The notes: generated by a model not told the origin, from the sequence alone. Counted from the first letter of the stretch, positions 14,660 to 24,818 are shown. The stretch: DNA of 38,639 bases from Lachnospiraceae bacterium (GCA_015057425.1 SVEL01000020.1:1-38639), one strand, 5' to 3'. Numbers and translations: made by a program.

Positions 14660-16404
14660 TGAGTTCCTACCACTATAGGTTTGACAAATATTTTCTTATT
14701 ATACTTCATCTTTACAATCTTTACTGACTCATTACCTGCTTCATCAACAGCTTTAATAGTATAATCTTTAAAGTCTCCTGCAAATTCGTTTGCATTTAAC
14801 GATATATTGAATCTTGTTTCCTGAACACCCCCCGCAAATATCTTATATGCCATAAGGTGTTCCTTATAATAAACTTCTATCCTTGCAACACCTGACAAGT
14901 TATCTCTTATAAGCATATCAACAGTAACATAGTCATCTGTTGCATCTGCTTCTTCAAACTCGTATGTATCGTCCATAATTATGTCCGGTCCGGTATTATC
15001 AATCCATACCTGCGTTTCACTTGCGGAAATATTGCCTACGTTATCTTCTGCTACTGCTTTTATGGTATTTTTTCCCTGCTTTACTACATCACACATAAGA
15101 CTTGTCCCAAAGCCGCTTCCCACAAGCATATCATTACAATATATTTTTAATTGTTTCACACCACTTAGCGCATCTGACGAAATCATATTTATTCTGTACT
15201 TTTCCACAGATGCCCAGCCTTCAGTACCTTTTAATCCACTTATAGCAGGTGCAGTACCATCGGGTATTATCTTAATGGGTGCAGACTCTGCTGTCTTAGC
15301 AAGCTTTGACCCTACAAAGAGCCTGCCTACACTTTTGAATTGAGGAACATAATCCTTTTCATCCATTTTCAAATTTATTTTAGTGGAAAGGGTGGTAAGA
15401 TTGCTGCTTCTGTTCTGGCTCACACTTGTCAAAGTATATGGCGAAATATAGGTCGAATACTGTGTAAATGTATTTACCGATGCACCGTATGGCGAAGTGA
15501 TAATATTATACGACCATATATAACTATCCGTGTTTCCGTATGCTACAGTTGACGCAAGCCCATTTACTGTTGGCTGATATGTAGAATTAGCACTTACTTC
15601 ACCATTGTAGACTGTCTGAGATTGAAAAGATAAACTAAAATCCATCCCGGCTTTAACATAGTACATATTCTCGCTATATCTGTAATTATTTCCTCCGGTA
15701 ATTACAGGTTTCGTCACGCTAATCCCATAATCTATGCTGCTATGCGGATTAACAGGCGTTATATCTATCCTTCTGTCATACCATGATTCAAAATTTCTTA
15801 TCGCATACTTAGCATATGCATCTTCCATATCTTTAGCTGTCTGGTATAAGCCTGTATATGCACTTTTTCCGGCTGCTGTCGCTTTTTTTGACGTCAAAAT
15901 CCCTTTCCTGTCAGTTCCATCAGATAAATCACTGTAGCAACCATATACGTTATTTACTCTTATTGCCATCAGTGCATCTATCTCTATAGTAAATTTCTCT
16001 TTAAAATATCCGGTAAAATCTACCGACGGATATTTTCTCGAATATAATTCAAGAAGTGTCGATAATTTCACCTTATACATATTGTAATAATAATTGCCTA
16101 CAGTCTCGCTTTGATACTGGTTATAATCCGACCTGCTTGAAAGAGTATCTACATAATATGGTGTTCCCACAAGAGTATATCTTATCGCCTTTCTCTGATA
16201 ACCTGTGGATGCACCGGTTCCAGTTGTTTTTCCTCTGGTCGTCCAGTATATTTTGTCATCCTTTGTGTTATAAACCACCTTATCGGCATAATCGTCATAA
16301 AACTCCTTGGGACTTATATCTGTATCCAGTTCCTCTCCGTAAGAAATCATACTTTTCATTCCAAATACCATTAGAAAAATAAGTAAACATATGACTTTTC
16401 TCAA
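14656..16404 (-). CDS. Secreted protein with C-terminal Ig-like domains, function unknown
   Basis: A 582-residue exported protein: signal peptide at about 1-23 ('VICLLIFLMVFGMKSMISYG'), a tyrosine- and serine-rich N-terminal region without a family I recognise, and two consecutive bacterial Ig-like modules near the C-terminus (about 385-475, opening 'IIPDGTAPAISG' and closing 'VAEDNVGNIS'; about 475-570, opening 'WIDNTGPDI' and closing 'KAVDEAGNES'). No sortase motif or C-terminal anchor is seen. The TTG start at 16404 has GAGGAGGG at 7 nt, inside the end of the preceding gene, 2 bp after its stop, so the pair is an operon. The stop codon lies within the edge repeat of the inverted-arm element. 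Confidence 0.75.
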   Translation of the reverse strand: MRKVICLLIFLMVFGMKSMISYGEELDTDISPKEFYDDYADKVVYNTKDDKIYWTTRGKTTGTGASTGYQRKAIRYTLVGTPYYVDTLSSRSDYNQYQSETVGNYYYNMYKVKLSTLLELYSRKYPSVDFTGYFKEKFTIEIDALMAIRVNNVYGCYSDLSDGTDRKGILTSKKATAAGKSAYTGLYQTAKDMEDAYAKYAIRNFESWYDRRIDITPVNPHSSIDYGISVTKPVITGGNNYRYSENMYYVKAGMDFSLSFQSQTVYNGEVSANSTYQPTVNGLASTVAYGNTDSYIWSYNIITSPYGASVNTFTQYSTYISPYTLTSVSQNRSSNLTTLSTKINLKMDEKDYVPQFKSVGRLFVGSKLAKTAESAPIKIIPDGTAPAISGLKGTEGWASVEKYRINMISSDALSGVKQLKIYCNDMLVGSGFGTSLMCDVVKQGKNTIKAVAEDNVGNISASETQVWIDNTGPDIIMDDTYEFEEADATDDYVTVDMLIRDNLSGVARIEVYYKEHLMAYKIFAGGVQETRFNISLNANEFAGDFKDYTIKAVDEAGNESVKIVKMKYNKKIFVKPIVVGTH

Positions 16405-16406
16405 CT

Positions 16407-17297
16407 TTAACCCTCCTCAAATATAAAATTATTATTTACCCATTGAAATTCACAATCAAAATAATACACATACGTCGTATCCATTTTTTGGCTATAACAC
16501 GCTCTTACAAAGAGAAAATGAGGCGTTGCACTTCTCTCATCTGCTTCAACCATCTTAATCCACAGTTCATCCTCTGAAACTTCCGTCCTGTATCCGGTAA
16601 ATTCAACTTTAATTATATCTGCATCAACTACTTTATATATCGCCTCATCTCCTATAAATGCCTGATAAAATCCTGTCAGCTGATACATATCTTCATTATT
16701 TTTTATCGGTGTATCACGATACACCGTTTCTCTTGCCTGTTCCGTGGAAAGCTTCCCCTCATACCACGATTCCGCCAGTTGTTCTATGAAAATATACTGC
16801 TCCGGATGCATTAATTTAGCTGATGTATCTCCGTTCCACAAGGTATTGGTTGTCTGATGCTCGTAATCTGCAAATATACTTTCACTTAGTTTTACGAGTT
16901 CTTCTGTTATATCCGGACCGTCCACTTCCCGATAAGTTGTTTCGTCTTCTTTTTCTTCTTTTGAATCAGTTGGCTTTGTATGCTTCACAGTTGTTTGAAC
17001 TGTATTCTCTTTTGTGTGGATTTCAGTTTGCACAGCCGTCTGCATATCAGTTCCCGCTTCTGTATGCATTTCCGTATGCTTATCTGTCTGTATCTCTGTA
17101 TACATTTCCGTGTATACTTCCGTAGTCATATCACTTGTAAATTCTTGCTGCACTTTGGTGTCATCACTTATCAGCTCATCTGTCTCCGACTTCGTATGTG
17201 TTCGTACCGATATAACTGCTAAAAATAAAATAAAAATGGCCACAGTCAGACCTACACTGACTATGAGCCATTTATTCTTAAAATTAATATATTTCAA
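16407..17297 (-). CDS. Membrane-anchored protein with threonine tetrapeptide repeats, function unknown
   Basis: A 296-residue protein: one N-terminal membrane segment (about 10-31), a linker of roughly eleven xxxT tetrapeptides at residues 59-102 (EVYT, EMYT, EIQT, DKHT, EMHT and so on), a charged stretch, and a C-terminal globular domain (about 130-296) that I do not recognise ('HPEQYIFIEQLAESWYEGKL' opens it). The Thr/Glu-rich spacer is likely to span the cell wall. TTG 17297 has AAGGAG at 6 nt; a sigma-A promoter precedes it. It is co-transcribed with the secreted Ig-domain protein, and the two may act together at the surface, but this is inference. Confidence 0.75.
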   Translation of the reverse strand: MKYINFKNKWLIVSVGLTVAIFILFLAVISVRTHTKSETDELISDDTKVQQEFTSDMTTEVYTEMYTEIQTDKHTEMHTEAGTDMQTAVQTEIHTKENTVQTTVKHTKPTDSKEEKEDETTYREVDGPDITEELVKLSESIFADYEHQTTNTLWNGDTSAKLMHPEQYIFIEQLAESWYEGKLSTEQARETVYRDTPIKNNEDMYQLTGFYQAFIGDEAIYKVVDADIIKVEFTGYRTEVSEDELWIKMVEADERSATPHFLFVRACYSQKMDTTYVYYFDCEFQWVNNNFIFEEG

Positions 17298-17347
17298 TAT
17301 ATGCTCCTTAACTATTTGATTTCATACATACTTTTTGTGATATGTGT

Positions 17348-17376
17348 ATTATATGCTTTTTTACTTTTTTAGTCAA
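17348..17376 (-). promoter_or_regulatory. Sigma-A promoter of the two-gene surface-protein operon
   Basis: TTGACT (17376-17371), 17-nt A-rich spacer, TATAAT (17353-17348) on the minus strand. Confidence 0.75.
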
Positions 17377-17392
17377 GGATATTTACAAAGAA

Positions 17393-17932
17393 TTAGTAAT
17401 TTTCTGCGTGTACTTCAAAGTAGCTCTGTGGATGATTACATACAGGACATACTTCAGGTGCCTTTGTTCCAACTACCAAATGTCCGCAGTTGCGGCATTC
17501 CCAAATCTGTACACCACTCTTCTCAAATACCTGCTTTGTTTCTATGTTATTAAGTAATGCACGATATCTTTCTTCATGTGCCTTTTCAATAGCTGCAACA
17601 CCTCTAAACTTTGCAGCAAGTTCAGGGAATCCTTCTTCCTCTGCTTCTCTTGCCATGCGGTCATACATATCTGTCCATTCCGCATTTTCGCCCTCTGCGG
17701 CACGCAAAAGATTTTCAGGTGTTGTTCCGATTCCTTCTAATTCCTTAAACCATAATTTTGCATGTTCTTTTTCATTTTCAGCTGTTTTTAAGAATAATGC
17801 CGCAATCTGTTCATATCCTGCTTTTTTTGCCACAGATGCAAAATATGTGTATTTATTTCTTGCTTCTGATTCTCCTGAAAATGCTTCACGTAAATTCTGT
17901 TCTGTCTTAGTACCTGCGTATTTGTTTGCCAT
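17393..17932 (-). CDS. Rubrerythrin
   Basis: A 179-residue cytoplasmic non-haem iron protein that reduces hydrogen peroxide in anaerobes. The N-terminal four-helix diiron domain (1-140) carries the ligand motifs '[11 protein letters not shown]' (ExxR), '[10 protein letters not shown]' (ExxH), '[10 protein letters not shown]' and 'IEKAHEERY' (ExxH). The C-terminal rubredoxin domain has '[10 protein letters not shown]' and '[11 protein letters not shown]' cysteines for one Fe(Cys)4 centre. Full usual length. It has its own promoter and ATG 17932 with GAGAGG upstream; it is divergent from the DUF885 lipoprotein gene and about 95 bp upstream of the surface operon. Confidence 0.96.
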   Translation of the reverse strand: MANKYAGTKTEQNLREAFSGESEARNKYTYFASVAKKAGYEQIAALFLKTAENEKEHAKLWFKELEGIGTTPENLLRAAEGENAEWTDMYDRMAREAEEEGFPELAAKFRGVAAIEKAHEERYRALLNNIETKQVFEKSGVQIWECRNCGHLVVGTKAPEVCPVCNHPQSYFEVHAENY

Positions 17933-17999
17933 AATAAATACCTGCCTCTCTTTTTAATTTTACGTATCCGTAATATTTTACACGCATACCGATAAAATA

Positions 18000-18027
18000 A
18001 TTATATCATTCACCAAAGAAATGTCAA
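18000..18027 (-). promoter_or_regulatory. Sigma-A promoter of rubrerythrin
   Basis: TTGACA (18027-18022), 16-nt spacer, TATAAT (18005-18000) on the minus strand; leader about 65 nt. Confidence 0.75.
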
Positions 18028-18051
18028 TTATCTCATACAAACGTGAAATAT

Positions 18052-18080
18052 TTGCGTCATCCCGTCATATATGTTATACT
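18052..18080 (+). promoter_or_regulatory. Promoter of the DUF885 lipoprotein gene
   Basis: TTGCGT (18052-18057), 17-nt spacer, TATACT (18075-18080); transcription would start near 18087, which rules out any protein start before it. Confidence 0.6.
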
Positions 18081-18122
18081 GACGAAGTGTTATTTTTAGA
18101 AGTTCAATGGGAGGATTATAAT

Positions 18123-19949
18123 TTGAAACAAAAACTTTTATCGCTATTGTTATGTTTGGTGTTAACAACCACTCTTATATACGGATGCAGGCAGGATAAC
18201 TCTAATATCAATTCCAAACCGGAAACAACTACAGAGACAACTACCTCCGGTAATATTTCAACAGATGATGACAACTATCCTGTACAGGAAGCATTTAATG
18301 AGTTTCTTGACGATTGCTTTGAAAGCCTTATCACTTCAAGCACTTTCACATTCAGACTCAGGCTCCATGACCCTGACTCTTTTGGTCTTTCTGCACCGGA
18401 GGTCTGTATAGATACTTTTTCTGATACATATTTTACTGATACCATGAATGAGTCAACTATACTTAAGGACACCCTTGCCGGTTTTGAATATGCCAGTCTT
18501 ACATCTGAGCAACAGCTTATCTATGATATTTTAGAAGACATTGTCGAATGTGATTTGCTTTTGTGCAAAAATTACATATACTATGAACCGCTTACAACTA
18601 TGTCAGGCATACAAAATCAATTACCTGTATTGTTTAGCGAGCTTCCGTTAACTGACGAAGAAACCATTATAGAGTGCATTAATCTTCTCAATACTATCCC
18701 TGATTATTTTCAAACTATCATTAACTTTGAAAATGAAAAAGGTAAGGCCGGATGTTTCATGTCAGAAAATGCGTACAATGACATAGTGAAACAATGTAAT
18801 ACTCTCGCTTCACCTTCAGGTTACGGTTTTCTCCAGAAGCATTTTGAAAACACCGTCAATTCCCTTGACTGTCTGGATGATACTAAAAAGGCTTCTTATG
18901 TCTCACAGTTAAAAGATGCTGTGGCTGACAACTTTATGGAAGGCTACACATACCTCACAGACGAATTAGATATTATCAGTACACGCTATGGACATAATAA
19001 TGAGGGATTATCTTTAAATGATAAAAGTATTTCTTACTATGAGGCATTGGTTAAATCCTACACAGGCAGTAGTAAAACCATCGAAGAGCTTATATCTGCA
19101 GTAGACAAAGCTCTTGAAAATGATATATACAATATGCAGGTTATCTTACTTTCTAATCCTGATATATCTGATTCAATGGAAAACTACACTCTTCCGTATG
19201 AAGACGACCCAAATGCCGCACTTAATTATCTGAAGGAAGAAATCACCGAGACTTTTCCTAAAGCTCCTGTCGATTCCTTCACCGTTGAAAATGTAGATAA
19301 AGCATTGGAGGACTTTCTGTCTCCGGCATTTTACCTGATTCCTGCCATTGATGACATGAATACAAACATAATATTTATAAACAATAGTTCATCTTACGGC
19401 GATATGGACCTTTTCCCAACATTGGCACATGAAGGATTCCCGGGACATTTATACCAGACAACTTATTTTGCAGCAACCAATCCTCACCCTATACGCCATC
19501 TTCTCAACCTTGGCGGTTATGTAGAAGGCTGGGCAAAATATGTGGAACTTTATTCATACAGTCTCTGCAATCTGGATGAAAACCTGGCATCTCTTCTTGC
19601 ATTAAACCAATCCTACAGTTTCGCTTTATACTCACGTATAGATATGGGAATTCATTACGAGGGATGGGGATTACAGGATGTAAAGAAATTTCTTTTAGAC
19701 TATGGAATTACAGACAGTGCAACAAGTCTTAGCATATATAATACATTATTGGATAATCCGGGCATTTATCTCCAATACTACATCGGTTATCTTGAAATCT
19801 GCCAATTAAGAGATTATGCCAAGTCGGCTTTAGGCGATAACTTTTCGTTACTGGGATTTCATGCATTTATATTAAATGCAGGTCCTTGTCAATTTGACAT
19901 CCTCCGGGATAAAATGGATGTATGGATTGAAAAGCAGACAGACAATTAA
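18123..19949 (+). CDS. DUF885-family putative metallopeptidase, lipoprotein
   Basis: A 608-residue exported lipoprotein. A hydrophobic signal ends in a 'LIYGC' lipobox (Cys about residue 22), followed by a Thr/Asn-rich linker and the DUF885 domain (about 60-605). The zinc-binding style motif 'HEGFPGH' lies at about 436-442, and 'GGYVEGWAKYVELYSY' about 25 residues later supplies the conserved glutamate, as in this gluzincin-like family; the C-terminal 'LDNPGIYLQYYIGYLEI' block is also typical. Substrates are unknown, probably peptides outside the cell. The TTG start with GGGAGG at 8 nt is preferred over the longer frame from 18021, which would include the promoter. Confidence 0.85.
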   Translation: MKQKLLSLLLCLVLTTTLIYGCRQDNSNINSKPETTTETTTSGNISTDDDNYPVQEAFNEFLDDCFESLITSSTFTFRLRLHDPDSFGLSAPEVCIDTFSDTYFTDTMNESTILKDTLAGFEYASLTSEQQLIYDILEDIVECDLLLCKNYIYYEPLTTMSGIQNQLPVLFSELPLTDEETIIECINLLNTIPDYFQTIINFENEKGKAGCFMSENAYNDIVKQCNTLASPSGYGFLQKHFENTVNSLDCLDDTKKASYVSQLKDAVADNFMEGYTYLTDELDIISTRYGHNNEGLSLNDKSISYYEALVKSYTGSSKTIEELISAVDKALENDIYNMQVILLSNPDISDSMENYTLPYEDDPNAALNYLKEEITETFPKAPVDSFTVENVDKALEDFLSPAFYLIPAIDDMNTNIIFINNSSSYGDMDLFPTLAHEGFPGHLYQTTYFAATNPHPIRHLLNLGGYVEGWAKYVELYSYSLCNLDENLASLLALNQSYSFALYSRIDMGIHYEGWGLQDVKKFLLDYGITDSATSLSIYNTLLDNPGIYLQYYIGYLEICQLRDYAKSALGDNFSLLGFHAFILNAGPCQFDILRDKMDVWIEKQTDN

Positions 19950-19959
19950 AAACACCATA

Positions 19960-20016
19960 AAAAAATCTTGACAACTTATATCTTTTAAAAGATTACTCGT
20001 TGTCAAGATTTTTTTT
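19960..20016. terminator. Bidirectional terminator shared by the DUF885 gene and the small gene at 20145
   Basis: 12-bp stem AATCTTGACAAC (19964-19975) / GTTGTCAAGATT (19999-20010), with A run before and T run after, and a 14-bp palindrome ATCTTTTAAAAGAT (19980-19993) in the loop. On the minus strand the first stem arm is the last codons of the small gene. Confidence 0.85.
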
Positions 20017-20145
20017 AAGGTATTCGTCAACACGTCTCTCAGATGCTTTAATCTCTTCAGACATGTTATCAATGTCCCCTGCTTTAAATGTTATCTCACC
20101 TAAGAGATCAGCAAGGTCTTCTTCCTTGAGAAAATTTGTATCCAT
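19993..20145 (-). CDS. Small acidic protein of 50 residues, function unknown
   Basis: A short frame from ATG 20145 to TAA 19993 encodes a 50-residue, strongly charged, helical protein: it starts 'MDTNFLKEEDLADLLGEITF' and continues with 'NMSEEIKASERRVDEYLKKN'. No membrane segment or known motif. Support for a real gene: a perfect consensus sigma-A promoter 38 bp upstream (TTGACA-17-TATAAT), a purine-rich ribosome binding site (AGAAGTGAG), and a strong terminator whose stem begins in the last codons. It stands alone between the DUF885 gene and the GH43 gene. Confidence 0.75.
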   Translation of the reverse strand: MDTNFLKEEDLADLLGEITFKAGDIDNMSEEIKASERRVDEYLKKNLDNE

Positions 20146-20182
20146 CTCACTTCTGCCTTTCCTATTAAAGAACTATACAGTA

Positions 20183-20211
20183 ATTATAAGTGATTTCAAA
20201 TTATATGTCAA
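20183..20211 (-). promoter_or_regulatory. Perfect consensus sigma-A promoter
   Basis: TTGACA (20211-20206), exactly 17 nt, TATAAT (20188-20183) on the minus strand, driving the 50-codon gene. It is the best promoter in the window. Confidence 0.85.
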
Positions 20212-20233
20212 CTTAGAAAACCTTGTATTCTAA

Positions 20234-22807
20234 CTATTTATTCATATATGTTGTAACTTCTTTTTCTGACAATGCATAATTGAATATTCTTACATCATCC
20301 ATAAAGCCGTTAAAGTATGGGTCTGTACTATATTGGCTCTTTCCAAGGTAGTTAGCACTTCCGGAAAAGCTTTCAAGCCATGCATCTATAACTGTGGAAC
20401 CTATTCTCTGACCATTTACGTACAGTATAGTTCTCTTAGTCGATGCACTTATTGTTACGGCTACATGAGTCCACGTATTTTTAGTAAGCGCACTTGTTCC
20501 TGATACCATATTTTCAGTACTGTCATTGTACTTATGAGCAACTCTGAAGCCCGAAGCATATGCATAAGTTGTAAAGAAGAAATTATTTGCCATTCCGTCG
20601 CCTAAGTCAAATACTCTTTCCCACATTGCTGCATTTGTAGACTTAACCCACATCATAATTGTATAACCTTTATATTCTGATGCGGCTGCAGGAAGTTTAA
20701 CATAGTCATCGTAACCATCAAAGCTTAACACGCTGCCTCTTATACTGTCAGTAACAACTGTACATCCGTTTATGGTTGCATTTCCCACTGTTCCTACAGA
20801 ATCTTTACCTGCATTGGCACTGTCGTTGAAATTATACTCAGCAACCTGCTTACCTGTTTCTGCAGCTTCCGCTTCAATTTTACTTCCCCAGATTGCAAGA
20901 TTGTTAGAGCCTATAAGGCTGAATGTCATAGTTTCCTTATGACTTGATGTCTCATCAAACTGCTTAAAAAATACACCCTTATATGTAACTCCATCTATAA
21001 CCATAGTTGCATAATATGTCCCTGACTTCTGCTTCCATGTACCTGTTACATCTCCTGAAATCGTACCATCCTTATTGAGAGTAACCATCTTTGTGTCGAG
21101 CATACCTATTAAGCCTGTTGTTGCATCATTACCGTGATTTATGAATTCATATTCACCTACGATGTCAGTTGTGCTGTAACCCGTTGCACTTATCTTGCTT
21201 CCCGCGTATTCATAAGGTGCTGTTACAAGCCAACCGTCTTCGTTTAAGAACTGCTGATGCACTCTTACCTGATGTTCTTCACTTCCTCTGTTAAATCTTG
21301 TATGATACACGAGATATCGGTTTCCTGCATTATCTACAAATGCAGAATTATGTCCCGGTGATTTGTAGCCGTTCTTTGCACTTGTATTTGAAGATGACGC
21401 TGATGCAAAAGAACTGAAGTAATAGTTACCCATTAATTTAATTCCCTTAACACTCTGGTCATCAGAAGAATTTTTTCTGTTAGCATATCTTCCGGCTGCA
21501 TCTGTATACGGTCCTTCGATATTCTTTGAGCGGAAGAGTCTCATATTATATCCGCCGAAACTATTAGTCGCATTTAAACCGCAATATGTAATATACAGAT
21601 AATAATATCCTGCTTCTTCATCCCATACTATATATGGACCTTCACCTGTTCCACCATAACCACCGGAAATCCTTGTTCCAAGGTATGGGTCTGATGCCTT
21701 TCCGTCTGATGCGTTTGTATCTAAAGCATATGTGTATGTATAATCCCTAAGACCTGTTTCATTGTCAAGCTTTAACATAAATGTTCCGCCAAACCATGAA
21801 CCGTATATCATCCACAGCTGTCCGTCTTCATCATAAAGAACACAAGGATCAATTGCATTTGTTCCGTATGCATTATTCCATGAACCATTTACTAAATATC
21901 TTGAAGCCACAGTATTGGTACCTGTTACCTGCTTATAATCAGTCATCGCAGCCTGTGTTGCATTATCAAATCCAGAATATACAACTGTTCCTACATATGT
22001 GTATGGTCCTGTTATGCTATCGGCTGTTGCCATCGCTATAGATGAATAGTAAAAGTCTCCATTTATACTCATGTACAGGCACCATTTGCCCATATCGTGG
22101 TTATATATAATATCCGGCGCCCAAAGGTTGCCATTTATCTGATATGTACTATTGCCCTGTGTTCCACCAAGTGCTGCCTACTCAGCATTTTTAGCAAATA
22201 ACTGATGGTATTGTGAACTGTTATAACCATAATTTCCTGTTACATTAGTCCATTTCATAAGGTCTGAAGTCTGGCAGAAAGCCTTATGTGAACCGAATAT
22301 GTACCATTTCTTAGTAACAGGATCATACTCTATACTTGGGTCGTGAACACAGGCATGTGATGTGGATGTCAGGTTTCCGCTTGGATTTGCCACACCAAAG
22401 TCAGTCTCAATATCTTTATTTGCACTTCCTGACGTTGTTGTTTCCTGTTCTTTTTTTGTAGTTGTCTCTTCCTTCTTTGTTGTCGTCTGCTCCTTTTTAG
22501 AAGTCGTTTGTTCATCTGTGGCAGACTCACTTTCAGGCTCAACTGTTGTGCTTACTTCCCCTGAAACATCTGTGGTCGGTTCCTGCTCATTCTCAGTTGT
22601 TTCATCAGAATTAACATTCTCACCTTTAGTTGTTGTCTCTTTTTCCGGTTTACTTGACTCATTCGAAGACTCTTCCACCGTGGTCTTTTTTGAATCATCC
22701 TTTTTTCCACAACCGGTTATACTTGCCATCATAACAACAGTTAAAACCACAACTGCCATTATGGACATAAGTACACTTTTTTTCTTAAAAAAACTTAACA
22801 TACCCAT
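20234..22807 (-). pseudogene. GH43 arabinanase lipoprotein with LamG domain, interrupted by an in-frame TAG
   Basis: Without the TAG this would be one protein of 857 residues: signal with lipobox 'SITGC' (Cys33), a Thr/Lys/Glu-rich linker (40-130), a GH43 five-bladed propeller (about 145-545) and a C-terminal LamG/concanavalin-like domain (about 655-857). Catalytic positions are visible: Asp156 in 'VHDPSIEYD' (base), Asp320 in 'AIDPCVLYD', Glu389 in 'GTGEGPYIVWD' (acid), so endo-1,5-arabinanase activity on pectin arabinan is likely for an intact form. The TAG at 22180-22178 (codon 210) is in frame on both sides and probably arose from CAG. The upstream part holds only the catalytic base; the downstream part has no signal peptide. 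The ribosome binding site AGGAGG at 22818-22823 is good. Confidence 0.88.
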
Positions 22808-22851
22808 ATCTGTAAAACCTCCTGCATTTTTATCGGTAAATTATTAGTTCA

Positions 22852-22880
22852 ATTATAAAATTTCTGCCAAATTAATGCAA
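22852..22880 (-). promoter_or_regulatory. Promoter of the GH43 gene
   Basis: TTGCAT (22880-22875), 17 nt, TATAAT (22857-22852) on the minus strand. Confidence 0.6.
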
Positions 22881-22940
22881 TTAATCATATATAAACATTT
22901 CCCCCTCTTTATAAAATATTTATTAACACAATACATACAA

Positions 22941-22971
22941 AAAGAAGTCTTACTGTAAGCAAGACTTCTTT
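22941..22971 (-). terminator. Terminator downstream of glpK
   Basis: AAAGAAGTCTT / AAGACTTCTTT stem (11 bp) with a 9-nt loop, followed on the minus strand by TTTTTGT. The stretch from here to the glpK stop (22972-23143) shows only a weak TCCATTACTTAATGGA hairpin and no gene. Confidence 0.75.
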
Positions 22972-23143
22972 CGCCCTATATCCCTATAGGAAATTACGGA
23001 TTAGTTAATTATCCATTACTTAATGGACTACTATGAGAAAAGTTATGTTTGATTCTTCTTCATAATAATCCAAATTTGTGTTTATATATTGTATTAAAAG
23101 TTATGATTTTGTGAATTTTGAAATTTTATGCCCGCTATTCCGG

Positions 23144-24640
23144 TTATTCGCTCATATATGTGACACCTTTAACTGCTTTTCTATAACCTTTAAGTAATTG
23201 GCTTCTCTTTTCTTCACTAAAGCTTGGTACAAATACATTTCCCTGCTGCCATAAGCCTTTGATTTCCTCAAGACTTTCATAATATCCCGTTGCAAGACCT
23301 GCCAGGAAACAAGCCCCCATAGCCGTTGTCTCTATGATTTGCGGACGTACTATTTTTTCTCCTAATATATCTGCCTGGAACTGCATAAGAAAATTGTTTG
23401 CACTGGCTCCACCGTCTACTTTAAGCTGATTAAGCTTTATACCTGCGTCTTCTTCCATAGCTACAATTACATCCATGCTCTGATATGCCAGAGATTCCAG
23501 TGTTGCCCTTACAAAATGTGCCTTTGTAGTTCCTCTGGTAATACCAAACACAGCACCTCTTGCATATGGATTCCAGTATGGTGCACCAAGTCCCGTAAAT
23601 GCAGGTACCACGTAGACTCCGCCGCTATCTTCTACACTATTTGCAAGCTCATCTGTTTCTGCGGCTGTTTCGATAAGTTTCATATCATCTCTTAACCACT
23701 TGATAGCAGCACCGGCTACAAATACTGAGCCTTCAAGCGCATACTGCACTTTATCACCAAGAGCAATACCAATAGTGGTTACAAGACCATTCTTAGACAG
23801 AACTGCTTTATCTCCCGTATTCATCAAGAGAAAACAACCTGTTCCATAGGTATTCTTGCCCTGACCTTCTTCAAAACAACACTGTCCGAACAATGCTGCC
23901 TGCTGGTCACCGGCTACACCGGCTATAGGAATACTGCCACCTACAAGCGTTGCATCCGTCTCACCAAATATATATGATGACGGATAAACATTTGGAAGCA
24001 TTGACCTTGGTATATCAAACAAATCAAGTAATTCCTCATCCCACTGTAATGTGTGAATATTAAAAACCATAGTTCTTGACGCATTTGTATAATCCGTACT
24101 ATGTATCTTTCCTTTAGAAAGCTTATACATAAGCCAGGTATCTACTGTACCAAAAAGCAGTTTCCCTTCCTCTGCCTTTTTTCTTGCTCCTTCTACGTTA
24201 TCAAGAATCCACTTAATCTTCGTAGCTGAGAAATACGGATCAGGTATAAGTCCGGTTTTTGCCTTTATCATATCCTCATACCCGTCTTCCTTAAGCTTCT
24301 CAACATAATCTGCAGTTCTGCGACATTGCCATACAATGGCATTATATACAGGCTCCCCTGTTTCCTTATCCCACACGATAGTTGTTTCACGCTGATTAGT
24401 TATACCTATAGAATCAATATCTGTCACATCAAGAGACAATGTTGCCATCGCTTCCATCAGTACACCTAACTGACTTGCCCATATTTCCGCCGGATTCTGT
24501 TCCACCCATCCGTTTTCAGGATAATACTGTGGAAATTCTCTCTGTGTAAGCTGCTTAATGTTGCCGTTCTTATCAAATACAATACATCTTGAACTTGTAG
24601 TTCCCTGATCAAGTGCTATAATATACTTTTTTCCTGCCAT
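23144..24640 (-). CDS. glpK: Glycerol kinase
   Basis: A 498-residue FGGY-family kinase that phosphorylates glycerol to sn-glycerol 3-phosphate. Visible: phosphate loop '[16 protein letters not shown]' at the N-terminus, substrate-binding '[20 protein letters not shown]' with 'WQCRRT', '[14 protein letters not shown]', '[13 protein letters not shown]', and the C-terminal nucleotide-binding '[20 protein letters not shown]'. Full length. ATG 24640 is preceded by AGGA and GAAGGG. No glpF or glpO gene is next to it, so it is a stand-alone unit. A hairpin (CCTG...CAGG, about 24653-24676) lies in its leader. Confidence 0.96.
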   Translation of the reverse strand: MAGKKYIIALDQGTTSSRCIVFDKNGNIKQLTQREFPQYYPENGWVEQNPAEIWASQLGVLMEAMATLSLDVTDIDSIGITNQRETTIVWDKETGEPVYNAIVWQCRRTADYVEKLKEDGYEDMIKAKTGLIPDPYFSATKIKWILDNVEGARKKAEEGKLLFGTVDTWLMYKLSKGKIHSTDYTNASRTMVFNIHTLQWDEELLDLFDIPRSMLPNVYPSSYIFGETDATLVGGSIPIAGVAGDQQAALFGQCCFEEGQGKNTYGTGCFLLMNTGDKAVLSKNGLVTTIGIALGDKVQYALEGSVFVAGAAIKWLRDDMKLIETAAETDELANSVEDSGGVYVVPAFTGLGAPYWNPYARGAVFGITRGTTKAHFVRATLESLAYQSMDVIVAMEEDAGIKLNQLKVDGGASANNFLMQFQADILGEKIVRPQIIETTAMGACFLAGLATGYYESLEEIKGLWQQGNVFVPSFSEEKRSQLLKGYRKAVKGVTYMSE

Positions 24641-24787
24641 ACCCTTCTATGTCCTGCCGGTTTTAACCTGACAGGCTTTTCCTTTCCATTTAGTTTAATT
24701 ATTTTTCGATTCATAATATTTACACATTAACCTTATACTCATTATACTTCTTTTTTTATTATAATAATAGTTGAATTTTTCTTTTTT

Positions 24788-24818
24788 TTGACGTATCATA
24801 TCCTTTAACGTCTATAAT
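24788..24818 (+). promoter_or_regulatory. Possible promoter of the MATE gene
   Basis: TTGACG (24788-24793), 19-nt spacer, TATAAT (24813-24818). The inverted pair GACGT (24790-24794) / ACGTC (24808-24812) spans the spacer and could bind a regulator. Confidence 0.4.

Noticed and set aside
18021..18122. Extended N-terminus of the DUF885 lipoprotein from 18021.
   Set aside because: It would contain the gene's promoter (18052-18080); the TTG at 18123 follows GGGAGG and starts a proper signal peptide.
22178..22180. TAG read through as pyrrolysine in the GH43 gene.
   Set aside because: No pyl genes are visible, the family has no pyrrolysine at this place, and other genes in the window use TAG as an ordinary stop (for example gerAA and the SDR gene).
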